NCBI RefSeq assembly: GCF_023243115.1 | Contig: NZ_CP085081.1 | Location: 2,604,001 to 2,668,000, forward strand | Direction: 5' to 3' | From: Sediminicoccus sp. KRV36 | GTDB taxonomy: Bacteria > Pseudomonadota > Alphaproteobacteria > Acetobacterales > Acetobacteraceae | Length of the DNA stretch: 64,000 nt | Program-made: the position numbers and the translations under genes | The notes under the pieces: model-generated | Databases searched by the model: none | Seen by the model: only the letters and a program-made list of their open reading frames with translations | Told to the model about the DNA's origin: nothing | Shown here: piece by piece, positions 1-8,381 of the stretch | Layout: each line of letters opens with the position of its first letter | Position numbering within the stretch: position 1 is the first letter of the stretch

Positions 1-1276
1 ACCCCATGATGCCGAAGCCGATGGCCAGCAGCAGGTCAAAGGCCGAATTGCTGGCGGCATAGACACCGGCGAAACTGAGTGCCAGCACACCCGGATAAAG
101 CACCCAGGCCGGCACCGTCAGCAGCCGCGCGAAGATGCCGACAAGCGGCAGGTTCAGCAGCAGCAGCATGCAATTGCCGATATACATGGAGGCGATCAGC
201 CCCCAGGCGACATCGGGCCTTTGCTCGAACAGCAAGGGCCCGGGCGTGATGTTGTACATCAGCAGCGCGCCCAGCAGCACCGCCGTGGTGCCCGAGCCCG
301 GAATCCCCAGCGACAGCATGGGCACGAGGTTGCCGATCTGCGCCGCGTTATCCGCCGTCTCGGGTGCGGCGACGCCGCGCATGTCGCCCTGGCCGAATTT
401 GCCATTGGCCTCATTGAGGCGCTTCTCGGCCGTATAGGACAGCGCGCTCGCCACCGAGGCACCCGCACCTGGCAGCACGCCGATGACGAAGCCGATGCCC
501 GTGGCGCGCATCATGGCGGGCACGCAGAAAATGATCTCGGCCAGGGTCAGCCGCTGGCCCTGGCCGAGCTTCGCGGCCTCGGCCCGGATGCGGGTTTCGA
601 TCAGCAGCAGGATTTCACCGATGGCGAAAAGGCCGATGGCCAGCACGGTGAAATCGAGGCCCCCCAGCAATTCCATCGAGCCCGCGGTGAAGCGCTCCAC
701 CCCCGTGCCGGAATCGATGCCGATCATGGCGAGCAGGATGCCCAGACACCCCGCCGCCCAGGCCTTGGGCGCCGAACCGCCCCCCACAGCCCCGAGGAGC
801 GAGAGGGCAAAGGCAATCAGCGCCACATAATCGGCCGGCGAAAAGGCGACAGCGACGCGCGCCAGCGGCACGGAGAGAAACGTCATCAGCACCACCGAGA
901 TCGTGGCTCCGATGAAGCTGCCAATGCCCGAGATGGCCAGTGCGGCCCCGCCGCGGCCCTGCTTGGCGAGCGGGTGCCCATCCAGCGTGGTCAGCACGGC
1001 CGAGGGCTCGCCCGGCATGTTGAGCAGGATCGCCGTGATCCGCCCGCCATAGCCCGAGCCATAATAGACGGCCGCCAGCAGGATCAGCGCCGATTCCGGC
1101 GGCAGCCGCAAGGCGAGGCAGAAGGGCAGCAGCAGGGCGATGGCGTTCAGCGGGCCGATGCCCGGCAGCACGCCGATCGCCGTGCCGATGATGCAGCCGA
1201 TCAGCGCCAGGAAGATGTTGGTGGGCTGCAGGGCCACGGCGAAGCCGCCGCCCAGCGCCGCGAAGGTCTCGATCAT
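1..1276 (-). CDS. tctA: Tripartite tricarboxylate transporter large permease TctA (partial)
   Basis: This is the large membrane subunit of a TTT-family transporter, which moves carboxylates across the inner membrane with TctB and a periplasmic TctC protein. The ATG at 1276 overlaps the tctB stop as ATGA and gives a start MIETFAALGGGFAVALQPTN, followed by the family glycine-rich stretch GVLPGIGPLNA. The frame stays open to base 1, about 425 codons of an expected 500 or so, and reads FDLLLAIGFGIMG at the window edge. The C-terminus therefore lies outside the window. The order tctC-tctB-tctA is the usual one. The substrate cannot be predicted from sequence. Confidence 0.93.
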   Translation of the reverse strand, partial: MIETFAALGGGFAVALQPTNIFLALIGCIIGTAIGVLPGIGPLNAIALLLPFCLALRLPPESALILLAAVYYGSGYGGRITAILLNMPGEPSAVLTTLDGHPLAKQGRGGAALAISGIGSFIGATISVVLMTFLSVPLARVAVAFSPADYVALIAFALSLLGAVGGGSAPKAWAAGCLGILLAMIGIDSGTGVERFTAGSMELLGGLDFTVLAIGLFAIGEILLLIETRIRAEAAKLGQGQRLTLAEIIFCVPAMMRATGIGFVIGVLPGAGASVASALSYTAEKRLNEANGKFGQGDMRGVAAPETADNAAQIGNLVPMLSLGIPGSGTTAVLLGALLMYNITPGPLLFEQRPDVAWGLIASMYIGNCMLLLLNLPLVGIFARLLTVPAWVLYPGVLALSFAGVYAASNSAFDLLLAIGFGIMG

Positions 1277-1701
1277 ATCCCGAGGAATCCTTTGGGCAGC
1301 GGCAGATCCAGCACACGGTCGAACAGGCCCCAGAGCGCCGCGCTGGTGATCAGCCCGGTGACGAGTGCGGCCAGGGGCCGCGCGCCAAACAGCAGCGCGA
1401 CGCCGCTGGCGAGCAGAAGCGTCGCCACCAGGAAGCCGAGCGGCACGAGCAACAGCGCATATCCCGCCATGACAACGACCAGCAGCGGCGGGGCGGCAAG
1501 GCGCTCCGGCCATTCAAACGCGGCGCCGCGCGGAAGGAGCAGAAGCGCGCCGCAAGCGGCCATGATGAGGGCCACGGCCGTAGGGAAAGCGCGCGGCCCC
1601 AGCGGATCGGCGGCGAAGGGCACCTCCAGCGATTGCGCGGACCAGATGGCAAGGCCCGCCAGAGCGAGCAGGAGCAGCCCCAGCACGCGCCCGGCGGTCA
1701 T
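1273..1701 (-). CDS. tctB: Tripartite tricarboxylate transporter small permease TctB
   Basis: This 142-residue, very hydrophobic protein has about four membrane segments (leucine/alanine-rich near residues 5-25, 40-60, 75-110 and 118-135), the size and layout of TctB. It partners TctA in the inner membrane. The start ATG at 1701 overlaps the TGA of the last upstream minicistron as ATGA, and its own stop overlaps the tctA start. The first five residues, MTAGR, are the same as those encoded by each upstream 41-bp repeat unit, so the repeats look like amplified copies of the tctB initiation region. No Shine-Dalgarno sequence is evident, which suggests translation by coupling. Confidence 0.88.
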   Translation of the reverse strand: MTAGRVLGLLLLALAGLAIWSAQSLEVPFAADPLGPRAFPTAVALIMAACGALLLLPRGAAFEWPERLAAPPLLVVVMAGYALLLVPLGFLVATLLLASGVALLFGARPLAALVTGLITSAALWGLFDRVLDLPLPKGFLGI

Positions 1702-1865
1702 GCTGGCGCGCCTCGCGGCGCTGCGCGCCTGCCGGCGGTCATGCCGTTGCGCCTCGCGGCGCTTCGCCCCTGCCGGCGGTCATGCAGTTGCGCCTCGCGG
1801 CGCTGCGCGCCTGCCGGCGGTCATGCCGTTGCGCCTCGCGGCGCTGCGCGCCTGCCGGCGGTCAT
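1698..1865 (-). repeat. Four 41-bp tandem repeats forming a minicistron chain between tctC and tctB
   Basis: Units occupy 1700-1740, 1741-1781, 1782-1822 and 1823-1863, with few differences between copies. Read on the minus strand, each begins ATGACCGCCGGCAGG and encodes a 14-codon ORF: starts at 1865, 1824, 1783 and 1742, peptides of the form MTAGRxxAPRGAxA. Each TGA overlaps the next ATG as ATGA. The first ATG overlaps the tctC stop and the last TGA overlaps the tctB start. A unit length of 41 nt (13 codons plus 2 nt) is what keeps the overlap in register. This chain is seen directly; a role in translational coupling is inference. Confidence 0.9.
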
Positions 1866-2854
1866 TGGCTCTGCGTGACCAGGCCGACTTCGCGGGCCAG
1901 TTGTCGGAATTCGGCCGTGCGGCGCTTGGCCAGCTCCGCATATTCGGCGCCCACCAGGTTGAATTCGAACAACCCCTGCGCCGCGCGCGCCTCGGGCCAG
2001 GCCGGATGCGCCTGGAGGCGGCGAATGGCCTCAACCCAGAAGTTATAGGCCGCATCGGGCATTTGCGGCGGGCCGTAGAAGCCGCGCACGATGGGCCAAT
2101 CCACCTCCACGCCCTGCTCGCGCGCGGTTGGCACACTGGCCAGCGCGCCGGGGAGGCGCTGGGCCGCCAGCACCGCCAGCAGCCGGATTTCACCCGCCTC
2201 GAACTGGCCGCGCACTTCCGAGGCATCGCCCGGGAAGGCCTGGATATGGCCGCCAAGCAGCGCCGCCATCGCCTGGCCACCACCCTCGAACGGCACATAG
2301 CGCATGCGGCGCGGGTCAGCGCCCGCGGCCCGCGCCACCAGCGCCGCCTTGTGCCAATCCTGGCTGCCGACCGCACCGCCGGCGCCCATCGGCACGCTGG
2401 CCGGATCGGCGCGAAGGGCCGCCATCAGGTCGGCGAGTGTCGCGAAGCGGCTGTCCCGCCGCACCGCAATCACCCCGTAATCCGCCCCGATTGCGCCGAT
2501 CCAGCGCACATCATTCTCGCCAAAGCGGCCGAAGCGACCCTGGGCCATGTTGATCCAGGAGCCGGTGGAGATGGCCACGATCACATTCGGGTCAGCCCGA
2601 CGCTGCGCGTTGATGTGGTTGATGGCCACCGCGCCGATGCCGCCCGGCATGTTCTGCGTGCGGATCGCCTGGGTCACGATGCCGGTTTCGTTCAGCATCC
2701 GCGTGGTCAGCCGGCAGGTCAGGTCAAAACCGCCGCCCGGGGCCGCGGGGGCGATGCATTCCGGGTTTTGCGGCGTGAAGCCGCCGGCGACCCCCTGGGC
2801 CTGCGCCATGACTGGCAGAAGGGCGGAAGCGGCCAGGAGCGCGCGGCGTTGCAT
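1862..2854 (-). CDS. tctC: Bug/TctC-family periplasmic substrate-binding protein
   Basis: This 330-residue protein starts with a short signal peptide (MQRRALLAASALLPVMAQAQ), so the mature protein would be periplasmic. It has the Bug/TctC layout: an early APAAPGGGFDLTCR loop, VENxPG-like NMPGGIGAVA, and a long bilobed binding fold. It would deliver a carboxylate or other small organic acid to TctBA, encoded directly downstream. The stop TGA at 1864-1862 overlaps the first ATG of the 41-bp repeat array. Sequence places it in the family but does not show the ligand. Confidence 0.88.
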   Translation of the reverse strand: MQRRALLAASALLPVMAQAQGVAGGFTPQNPECIAPAAPGGGFDLTCRLTTRMLNETGIVTQAIRTQNMPGGIGAVAINHINAQRRADPNVIVAISTGSWINMAQGRFGRFGENDVRWIGAIGADYGVIAVRRDSRFATLADLMAALRADPASVPMGAGGAVGSQDWHKAALVARAAGADPRRMRYVPFEGGGQAMAALLGGHIQAFPGDASEVRGQFEAGEIRLLAVLAAQRLPGALASVPTAREQGVEVDWPIVRGFYGPPQMPDAAYNFWVEAIRRLQAHPAWPEARAAQGLFEFNLVGAEYAELAKRRTAEFRQLAREVGLVTQSQ

Positions 2855-2960
2855 GAAACTCTCCCCGATGCGGCCCGCTGGGCCGGGTGGATGTCCACGC
2901 CGCCCGGGCCGTTGTTTTCCAGCCTCTGGTGCGGGATTCGTGGCCCGCTTGCAAGCATGC

Positions 2961-3383
2961 TCAGCCGGGGACGGGAACCAGGCCGTGCCGGAGCATGACC
3001 TCCGTGACCAGCGCCGGATCAGGCGGGCCGCCCGGGCCGATCAAAGCGGCCAATTCGTGGAAATACGCGGCCCCCAGAACCCCGGGTGTCAGCACGGAAA
3101 GCGCCTTGGCCGTCTCTGTTCCCCGGTTGATGAAATGGTGGACGGCACCGCGCGGAATGAAGATGCAGTCGCCAGGCCCGGTGATGATTTCCTTGCCATT
3201 CACCGTCCAGACCATCTGGCCCGCAAGGCCATAGACCGTCTCCTCCCAGCTCTCATGGAAATGCGCCAGGGGGACGCGGGCGCCGGCGGGCACGGTCAGT
3301 TCGAACATATCCAGGCTGCCATGGGTGCTCTGCTTCTCCAGCAGGAAGCGGATCTCCAGCGCGCCGATGCGGATCACCTCCAT
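2961..3383 (-). CDS. Cupin-domain protein
   Basis: This 140-residue single-domain protein carries both cupin motifs. Motif 1 is PLAHFHESWEETVYG, with the two histidines and glutamate that bind metal. Motif 2 is GDCIFIPRGAVHHFIN, with the second-site histidine. It is probably a small cytoplasmic metal-binding barrel, an enzyme or sensor of unknown substrate. It lies 3 bp downstream of the FAD oxidoreductase gene on the same strand, so the two are likely cotranscribed. The ATG at 3383 is the only sensible start. Confidence 0.85.
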   Translation of the reverse strand: MEVIRIGALEIRFLLEKQSTHGSLDMFELTVPAGARVPLAHFHESWEETVYGLAGQMVWTVNGKEIITGPGDCIFIPRGAVHHFINRGTETAKALSVLTPGVLGAAYFHELAALIGPGGPPDPALVTEVMLRHGLVPVPG

Positions 3384-3386
3384 GCC

Positions 3387-4697
3387 TCAGGCCATGATCC
3401 GGTCTACGCGGTCCCTGAGCCGGTACCAGCCGCCAACGAGGGGCAGGAACCAGTCCGGATTGCCGTCATAGAGGGCGCGCGTCGGGAAGTGCAGGCTGTC
3501 CAGCGCAAAGCCGGCATTGGCGGCGCCGGCGATTTTCAGCGCCGCATTGTGGCCCATCCAGGTCGCCATCGCCACACCGCTGCCCTGGCAGCCGGCGGCG
3601 TAATGCACGCCATCCTCGACGCCCAGATGCGGCAGGTAATCGAAGGTGAAGGCCACATTGCCGGTCCAGGCATGGGTGATGCGGACATCCTTCAGTTCCG
3701 GCAGCACCTCGAGCATCATGGCGTGCAGCCGGGGGGCCGCTTCCTCGGCCGTGACCGGGCCGAAGCTGGCGCGGCCGCCCCAAAGGATGCGCTTCCCGTC
3801 CGGCGAGGGGCGGTAGTAGTTCAGCACGCGCTTGGTGTCGCTGATCATGCGGCGCTTGGGGAAGATCTTCTCGATGCGCTCCTCGCCCAGTTCCTCGGTG
3901 GCGATGATGTAGCTGCCGATGGGCATGAGGCGCTTGGTCAGCCAGGGCATGGGCCCGCCACGGCTATAGCCGTTGGTGGCCATCAGCACCGCATCGGCGC
4001 GCATTTCCCCGCGCGTGGTGGTGAGGCGGAAGCCACCCGCCTCCTTTGTGGTGGCGGTGACGCGCACCTGGTCCACCAGATGGGCGCCGGCGCGCTCGGC
4101 CGCCGCTGCCAGGGCGCGGGCGTATTTGCCCGGATGCAGGCTGCCGGTGCCAGCCGCGAACATGCCACCGTGATAATGGTCCGTCGCCACGAAATCGCGC
4201 ACGCCGTCCTTCGGGATCATCCGCGCTTCATCGCCACTGATCTCCTCGATCCGCGCGCGGTTGCCGGCCAGAGCCGCCAGATGCTTGGGCGTATAGGCGC
4301 CGACGAAACGGCCGCTGCGCAGATAGTCGCAATCCAGCCCTTCGCGCGCGATGGTCTCCTCGATGAAGGGGAAACTCGCCCCGCAGGCGCGGGCAATCTC
4401 GGCGGCTCTCTCCTCGCCGAAATTCTGCGTGAGCGGGCCGCGCGCCACTTTCAAGCCACCCGAGACCATGCCGCCATTGCGCGAGGAAGCGCCCCAGCCG
4501 ATGCGCTCGGCATCCAGCACCGTAACCTCATGGCCGAGGCGCCGCAGCGTGAGTGCAGCCGAAAGTCCGGTATAGCCGCCGCCCACGACCGCCACCCGGG
4601 TTTGCGCCGGCAGCCCATTGTCGCGCGTCGGTGGTTCGGCGGCGTCCCACCAATAGGGGCGTGCCTCAAATCCGGGGGCGAAAATCCGGTCGCTCAT
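3387..4697 (-). CDS. FAD-dependent amine/amino-acid oxidoreductase (DAO family, PuuB/OrdL-like)
   Basis: A 436-residue flavoprotein of the DAO superfamily. The N-terminus has the dinucleotide-binding fold VAVVGGGYTGLSAALTL with an acidic end at TVLDAE, followed by GWGASSRNGGM, typical of gamma-glutamylputrescine-oxidase-like enzymes. A second FAD contact region, HYAAGCQGSGVAMA, lies near the C-terminus. It would oxidise an amine or N-substituted amino acid. A TTG four codons upstream (4709) is possible, but the ATG at 4697 is preferred. It is divergent from the amidohydrolase/peptide-transport operon and cotranscribed with a cupin, suggesting a shared catabolic pathway (inference). Confidence 0.85.
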   Translation of the reverse strand: MSDRIFAPGFEARPYWWDAAEPPTRDNGLPAQTRVAVVGGGYTGLSAALTLRRLGHEVTVLDAERIGWGASSRNGGMVSGGLKVARGPLTQNFGEERAAEIARACGASFPFIEETIAREGLDCDYLRSGRFVGAYTPKHLAALAGNRARIEEISGDEARMIPKDGVRDFVATDHYHGGMFAAGTGSLHPGKYARALAAAAERAGAHLVDQVRVTATTKEAGGFRLTTTRGEMRADAVLMATNGYSRGGPMPWLTKRLMPIGSYIIATEELGEERIEKIFPKRRMISDTKRVLNYYRPSPDGKRILWGGRASFGPVTAEEAAPRLHAMMLEVLPELKDVRITHAWTGNVAFTFDYLPHLGVEDGVHYAAGCQGSGVAMATWMGHNAALKIAGAANAGFALDSLHFPTRALYDGNPDWFLPLVGGWYRLRDRVDRIMA

Positions 4698-4847
4698 CGC
4701 GCTGCCCAAGGCTTCGGCATGCGGGGTCTCCCTTGCTCGCTACTGAGCGTTGCACGGCATGGTGCGGAAGTGAAAGGCCCATCCGGGCGGTTGACGCGCC
4801 ATCGGCCCCGCGTGAGCATCAAATCGTCATCAGGATTGAGCAGCAGT

Positions 4848-6494
4848 TTGAACGCGGACATCATCTTCACGGGCGGCAGCGTGTTTCGTGGCCTGACCGG
4901 TGGCATGGCCGAGGCGCTGGCAGTGGCGGGCGGGAAGGTGATGGCGGTGGGCTCGCGCGCCGAGATGGAGGCGCTGTCCGGTGCCGGGACGCGGCGTGTG
5001 GATCTGGCGGGGCGCCTGGCCATCCCGGCCTTTCATGAAGCGCATATGCATCTTCTGCCCTTCGGGCTCGGTCTTTCCATGGTCAATCTGCGCGCCGAAG
5101 AGGTCCGCAGCCTGGAAGAAACCCGCCGCCGCCTGCGCGCGGCCGCCGCGGCCACGCCCAAGGGCCAATGGGTCATGGGCTGGGGCTATGACCACGCGGC
5201 ACTCGACATCGGCCGGCATCCGACCGTGACGGAGCTGGATGCCGCCGTGCCGGATCATCCGCTGCTGATCATGCGCACCTGCGGCCACATGGGTGTGGCC
5301 AACAGTGCCGCCCTGCGCGCTGCCGGCATTGGCCACAACACGCCGGACCCGGAAGGCGGCGTGATCGAACGCCGGGGCGGCGCTCTGACGGGGCTGATCC
5401 AGGAGCGCGCGCTCAGCCTTATCAAGGCCGCCATGCCCGAGCCGGATGAGGCGCGAATGGTGGATGCGATCGAGGCCGCCGGGCGACGCCTGGCCTCGCT
5501 CGGCTTCGCTTCAGCCACGGACATGAATGTCGGCATGACAGCCGGCATGGCCGAAGTGGCGGCCTATGAGCGCGCCGTGCGCGATGGCCGCTGCCTGCAA
5601 CGCATGTGGCAGGTTCTGGCGGGCAACCCCGAGGGCATCGCCGATGCCGCCTGGGAGGCCGGGATGCGCCCCTGGCGGCCGGATTTGGGGCAGGGGGGCG
5701 ATGACCTGGATGCCGCGCTGCGCTGGGGTGCGGTCAAGGTCTTCGCCGATGGCAGCGCGGGCGGGCTGACGGCCGCGTTTTTCGACCCCTATGTGCAGGG
5801 GGGCACCGGCGTCTTCACCTTCCCGACCGAGACCATCCATGCCCTGCTGGAGAAATACCACGGCCAGGGCTGGCAGCTGGATATCCACGCGATCGGCGAT
5901 GCCGCCATCGAACAGGTGCTGACCGGCATGGAGGCCGCCGACGCCACGCCGGAACGCCGCCACCGCATCGAGCATTGCGGCTTCGTGACTCGCGATCAGA
6001 TGCGGCGGATGAAGGCGCGCGGCATCCTGCCCGTGCCGCAGCCGGTCTTCATGTATGAATTCGGCGATCTGTATCTGCGCAACCTCGGCCAGGCGCGCAC
6101 CGAAACCGCCTATCCGATGAAGACCTGGCTGGAGCAGGGACATCACCCCGCGGCCTCCTCCGACAGCCCGGTCTCCACGGTGGATCCTTTCCCCAACCTC
6201 CTCACCATGGTCACGCGCCGGACCAACCAGGGCACGGTCTTCGGCCCGGAGGAGCGGCTCTCCATCCAGGAGGCGCTGCATTGCTACACATGGTGCGGCG
6301 CCCACAGCAATTTCGCGGAAAGCCGGCGCGGCACGCTGGAGCCCGGCATGGATGCGGATATCGCCATCCTCTCGCAGGACATCACGGCCCTCGCGCCCGA
6401 GGAATATCTGGGCGTGCAATGCGATGCGACGCTGCGCGGCGGCATCGCCATCCATGACCGGCACGATGAGTTCAGGCGGGGGGAGTTCGCCTGA
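4848..6494 (+). CDS. YtcJ-like metal-dependent amidohydrolase
   Basis: About 548 residues, matching exoenzyme-regulatory/YtcJ-type amidohydrolases. Visible metal ligands are HMH in FHEAHMHLLPFG, the lysine in AVKVFADGSAGG (the site carbamylated in this fold), later histidines in DIHAIGDAA and HRIEHCGF, and the aspartate in ASSDSPVSTVDP. It would hydrolyse an amide bond in the cytoplasm. The frame is open far upstream, so the start is uncertain: GTG 4812, TTG 4836 and TTG 4848 are candidates. TTG 4848 is chosen because it places the protein at the usual family N-terminus (NADIIFTGG). Its stop overlaps the dppB start, so it heads the transport operon. Confidence 0.82.
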   Translation: MNADIIFTGGSVFRGLTGGMAEALAVAGGKVMAVGSRAEMEALSGAGTRRVDLAGRLAIPAFHEAHMHLLPFGLGLSMVNLRAEEVRSLEETRRRLRAAAAATPKGQWVMGWGYDHAALDIGRHPTVTELDAAVPDHPLLIMRTCGHMGVANSAALRAAGIGHNTPDPEGGVIERRGGALTGLIQERALSLIKAAMPEPDEARMVDAIEAAGRRLASLGFASATDMNVGMTAGMAEVAAYERAVRDGRCLQRMWQVLAGNPEGIADAAWEAGMRPWRPDLGQGGDDLDAALRWGAVKVFADGSAGGLTAAFFDPYVQGGTGVFTFPTETIHALLEKYHGQGWQLDIHAIGDAAIEQVLTGMEAADATPERRHRIEHCGFVTRDQMRRMKARGILPVPQPVFMYEFGDLYLRNLGQARTETAYPMKTWLEQGHHPAASSDSPVSTVDPFPNLLTMVTRRTNQGTVFGPEERLSIQEALHCYTWCGAHSNFAESRRGTLEPGMDADIAILSQDITALAPEEYLGVQCDATLRGGIAIHDRHDEFRRGEFA

Positions 6495-7435
6495 TGCTGC
6501 GCCATGCCATGCAACGCATCGGCCTGGCCATTCCCGTGCTGTTCGGCGTGCTGCTGATCGGCTTTCTGCTGATGCAGGTGGTGCCGACCGACCCCGCCAC
6601 GGTGCGCGCCGGCCCGCAGGCCACGGCCGAGATCGTGGCTGCCATCCGGACCGAATTGGGACTGGATGAGCCCATCTGGAAACAATTCGGCATCTATCTG
6701 GGCCGCCTCGCGCAAGGTGATCTGGGGGTCTCCATCATCAACAATGTGCCGGTCACGCAGGAATTGGGGGCGACCATCGGCCCGACGATGGAATTGATGT
6801 TCGCCTCGCTGCTCTGGTCCATCCCCACGGGGATTTTCCTGGGCACCATCGCGGCCTATTGGCGCGGCTCGCTGCTCGATAAGGGCATCATGGCCATCAG
6901 CGTGGCCGGGGTTTCCGTGCCGGTGTTTTTCCTGGGCCTCGTGCTGATCTGGTTCGTCGGTTTCCAGTGGCAGCTGCTTCCGTTCACCGGGCGCGGCGGG
7001 CCGCTCTGGAGCGTGGATGGCATTCGCGCGCTGATCCTGCCCGCCATCACGCTGGGCGGCGTGCTGGTCGGGCCCGTGGCGCGGATGACGCGCACGGCCG
7101 TCGTGGACACCCTTTCGGCCGATCACGTCCGCACCGCCCGCGCCAAGGGCCTGGCCGAGCATCTGGTGGTGCTGCGCCATGCATTGCGCAATGCGCTGAT
7201 TCCGGTGGTGACGCTGATCGGGTTGCAGATCGGCTTCCTGCTGGGTGGTGCCGTGGTGACGGAAACCATCTTCTCCTGGCCCGGTGTGGGCCGGCTGGCG
7301 GTGGGCGCCATTCTCTCGGCGGATTTCCCGATGGCGCAGGGCACCATCATCGTGCTGAGTGCCGGCTTCATTCTGATCAACCTGACGGTGGATCTGCTTT
7401 ACGCGGTGCTTGACCCGCGGGTGCGGCAATCATGA
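6494..7435 (+). CDS. Peptide/opine-type ABC transporter permease, DppB-like
   Basis: A 313-residue inner-membrane permease of the dipeptide/oligopeptide ABC family. It begins with the family N-terminus (MLRHAMQRIGLAIPVLFGV), has about six membrane segments, and carries the EAA coupling loop around HLVVLRHALRNALIPVVTLI, which docks with the ATPase. It pairs with the DppC-like subunit, whose ATG overlaps its stop by 4 bp. The next genes supply the binding protein and, further on, both ATPases. The substrate is probably a peptide or amide compound, because two amidohydrolases share the operon (inference). Confidence 0.92.
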   Translation: MLRHAMQRIGLAIPVLFGVLLIGFLLMQVVPTDPATVRAGPQATAEIVAAIRTELGLDEPIWKQFGIYLGRLAQGDLGVSIINNVPVTQELGATIGPTMELMFASLLWSIPTGIFLGTIAAYWRGSLLDKGIMAISVAGVSVPVFFLGLVLIWFVGFQWQLLPFTGRGGPLWSVDGIRALILPAITLGGVLVGPVARMTRTAVVDTLSADHVRTARAKGLAEHLVVLRHALRNALIPVVTLIGLQIGFLLGGAVVTETIFSWPGVGRLAVGAILSADFPMAQGTIIVLSAGFILINLTVDLLYAVLDPRVRQS

Positions 7436-8310
7436 GCGCCACCATCGCGCCGCCGTCGCCGGCCAGCCAGATGGCACCGAGAAGGCCGTCACCGATCCGC
7501 ATGATGATGCGCGACACCGGTGGTGCCATCAGCCTGGTCTTCGTGCTGCTCATCATCGCCGCGGCCCTGCTGGCGCCCTGGCTGGCGCCGCGTGATCCGT
7601 TCGAGACGGACCTCATGGCCATCATGCAGCCGCCCTCGGCCGAATACTGGTTCGGCACGGACGGGCAGGGCAGGGATATCCTGGCGCGCATGCTCTACGG
7701 GCTGCGCGTGACGCTGGGCATGGGGCTCGCCTCGCTCATCACGGGCGGGTTGCTGGGGGCGCTGATCGGCTTCCTCGCCGCCTTCTACAAGCGCGTGGAC
7801 GGGCTGCTGATGCGGCTGATGGACATGCTACTGAGCTTCCCGGCCATCCTGTTCGGCCTCGCGCTCGCCGCCATTTTTGGCCCTGGGCTGACATCGGTCA
7901 TCATTGCCCTGTCCATCGCGACGGTGCCGCTGATGGCGCGCATCGTGCGCAGTTCCGCCCTGGTGGTGATGGGCCTCGACTATATCGAGGCCGCGCGCGC
8001 CATCGGCATGAGCGATACGCGGCTGATCCTGCGGCATCTGGCGCCGAACTGCCTCTCGGCCATCTTCGTGTTTTCCACGCTGCGGCTGGGGCAGGTGATC
8101 CTGCTCGGCTCGGCGCTCTCCTTTCTTGGCCTCGGCGCGCAACCACCCATGGCGGAATTGGGCGCCATGGCCGCGCAGGGGCGCAACTTCCTGTTCATCG
8201 CGCCGCATATCAGCGTGATACCGTCCCTCGGCATCTTCGTGATTGTGCTCGCTTTCAACCTGCTGGGGGATGCGCTGCGCGACGCGCTCGACCCCCGGCT
8301 TCGCATTTGA
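7432..8310 (+). CDS. Peptide-type ABC transporter permease, DppC-like
   Basis: A 292-residue second permease subunit. It has the DppC N-terminal extension before the first membrane helix, the DPFETDLMAIMQPPSAEYWF segment and FGTDGQGRDILARM, both hallmarks of this subunit, and an EAA loop at EAARAIGMSDTRLILRHLAP. It sits in the inner membrane and forms a heterodimer with the upstream DppB-like protein. Translation is coupled through an ATGA overlap at 7432-7435. The binding-protein gene follows about 70 bp downstream. Confidence 0.92.
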   Translation: MSATIAPPSPASQMAPRRPSPIRMMMRDTGGAISLVFVLLIIAAALLAPWLAPRDPFETDLMAIMQPPSAEYWFGTDGQGRDILARMLYGLRVTLGMGLASLITGGLLGALIGFLAAFYKRVDGLLMRLMDMLLSFPAILFGLALAAIFGPGLTSVIIALSIATVPLMARIVRSSALVVMGLDYIEAARAIGMSDTRLILRHLAPNCLSAIFVFSTLRLGQVILLGSALSFLGLGAQPPMAELGAMAAQGRNFLFIAPHISVIPSLGIFVIVLAFNLLGDALRDALDPRLRI

Positions 8311-8381
8311 CGGGTCCGATCGTCCCGGCTGCTCGCCGGGGCGTGAATCGGCCCCGCATATCTTTGATGGAGACCGCACGC

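Noticed and set aside
221..2998. A 925-codon plus-strand open frame
   Set aside because: It runs antisense to the tctA-tctB-tctC genes and has the Arg/His/Gln-rich composition of a shadow frame in G+C-rich DNA.
2547..4811. Upstream part of the long frame that ends with the YtcJ-like amidohydrolase
   Set aside because: It is antisense to tctC, cupin and the FAD enzyme; only the part after about 4812 matches the family.
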